From Bacillota bacterium (GTDB taxonomy: Bacteria > Bacillota > Sulfobacillia > Symbiobacteriales > Symbiobacteriaceae), in assembly GCA_028287415.1 (NCBI GenBank), contig JAQBPS010000331.1, positions 1-5,675 of the forward strand: DNA of 5,675 nucleotides, read 5' to 3'. The translations under genes and the position numbers were made by a program. Positions 5,661-5,675 of this stretch are shown piece by piece. The notes under the pieces are model-generated. The model was not told where the DNA came from. It saw only the letters and a program-made list of their open reading frames with translations, and made no database searches. Position 1 is the first letter of the stretch, and every line of letters starts with the position of its first letter.

Positions 5661-5675
5661 ACTGGGGGTGTCCGG

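Larger units (their letters stand above)
5061..5675. other. AT-rich, mostly non-coding tail of the window
   Basis: About 600 bases without a recognisable gene. Composition changes sharply from the GC-rich genes on the left: from about 5140 onward there are runs of A/T and ordinary low-GC codons. It contains the leader of the transporter operon (5061 to about 5140), the large inverted repeat (5147-5246), two perfect 12-bp palindromes, a + strand hairpin followed by T residues, and a short unassigned frame (5505-5660). I see no tRNA, no recognisable riboswitch consensus, no CRISPR repeats, no transposase and no group II intron domain V. The region may be ordinary intergenic DNA or the remains of an acquired element. 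Confidence 0.7.

Noticed and set aside
5549..5674. Open minus-strand frame entering from the right edge and ending at 5549
   Set aside because: Only about 41 codons are visible with no recognisable motif; it is complementary to the + strand frame at 5505-5660 and neither can be preferred with confidence.

Overview
The window looks like a piece of a GC-rich bacterial chromosome. Roughly the first 5.1 kb has strongly GC-biased third codon positions, and it is followed by an AT-rich intergenic tail. A fused uroporphyrinogen-III methyltransferase/synthase, a lipoprotein-type solute-binding protein, strong purine-rich ribosome binding sites and a TTG start together suggest a high-GC Firmicute such as a Symbiobacterium-like clostridial lineage. 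That placement is inferred from gene style, not from an alignment.

Left part (1-1579, + strand): the 3' end of a tetrapyrrole-biosynthesis operon. The C-terminal end of a SUMT (CobA)-HemD fusion runs in from the left edge. Two bases after its stop comes a long-form CbiX/SirB-type sirohydrochlorin chelatase. Together they would close uroporphyrinogen III, methylate it to precorrin-2 and insert a metal into sirohydrochlorin, feeding siroheme, siroheme-derived heme or cobalamin. A perfect 21-bp hairpin (1584-1629) ends this operon and also ends the opposing one; the stop codon of the opposing gene lies inside the hairpin.

Middle part (1626-5060, - strand, read right to left): a three-gene ABC importer operon of the peptide/nickel (Dpp/Opp) type. 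It comprises a lipoprotein substrate-binding protein (family 5), a DppB-type permease and a DppC-type permease, tightly spaced. No ATPase gene is present: the operon ends at the shared terminator, and the upstream side is non-coding. The ATP-binding subunits must therefore be encoded elsewhere.

Right part (5061-5675): about 600 bases of AT-rich, mostly non-coding DNA. It holds a large near-perfect inverted repeat (28-base arms with one mismatch, built from degenerate 9-base units), two 12-bp perfect palindromes that look like regulator sites (one LacI/PurR-like), a terminator-like hairpin on the + strand, and a 51-codon AT-rich open frame just after it with no recognised homology. The inverted repeat and this unexplained tail are the least ordinary parts of the window. 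I see no convincing new defence or mobile system here.
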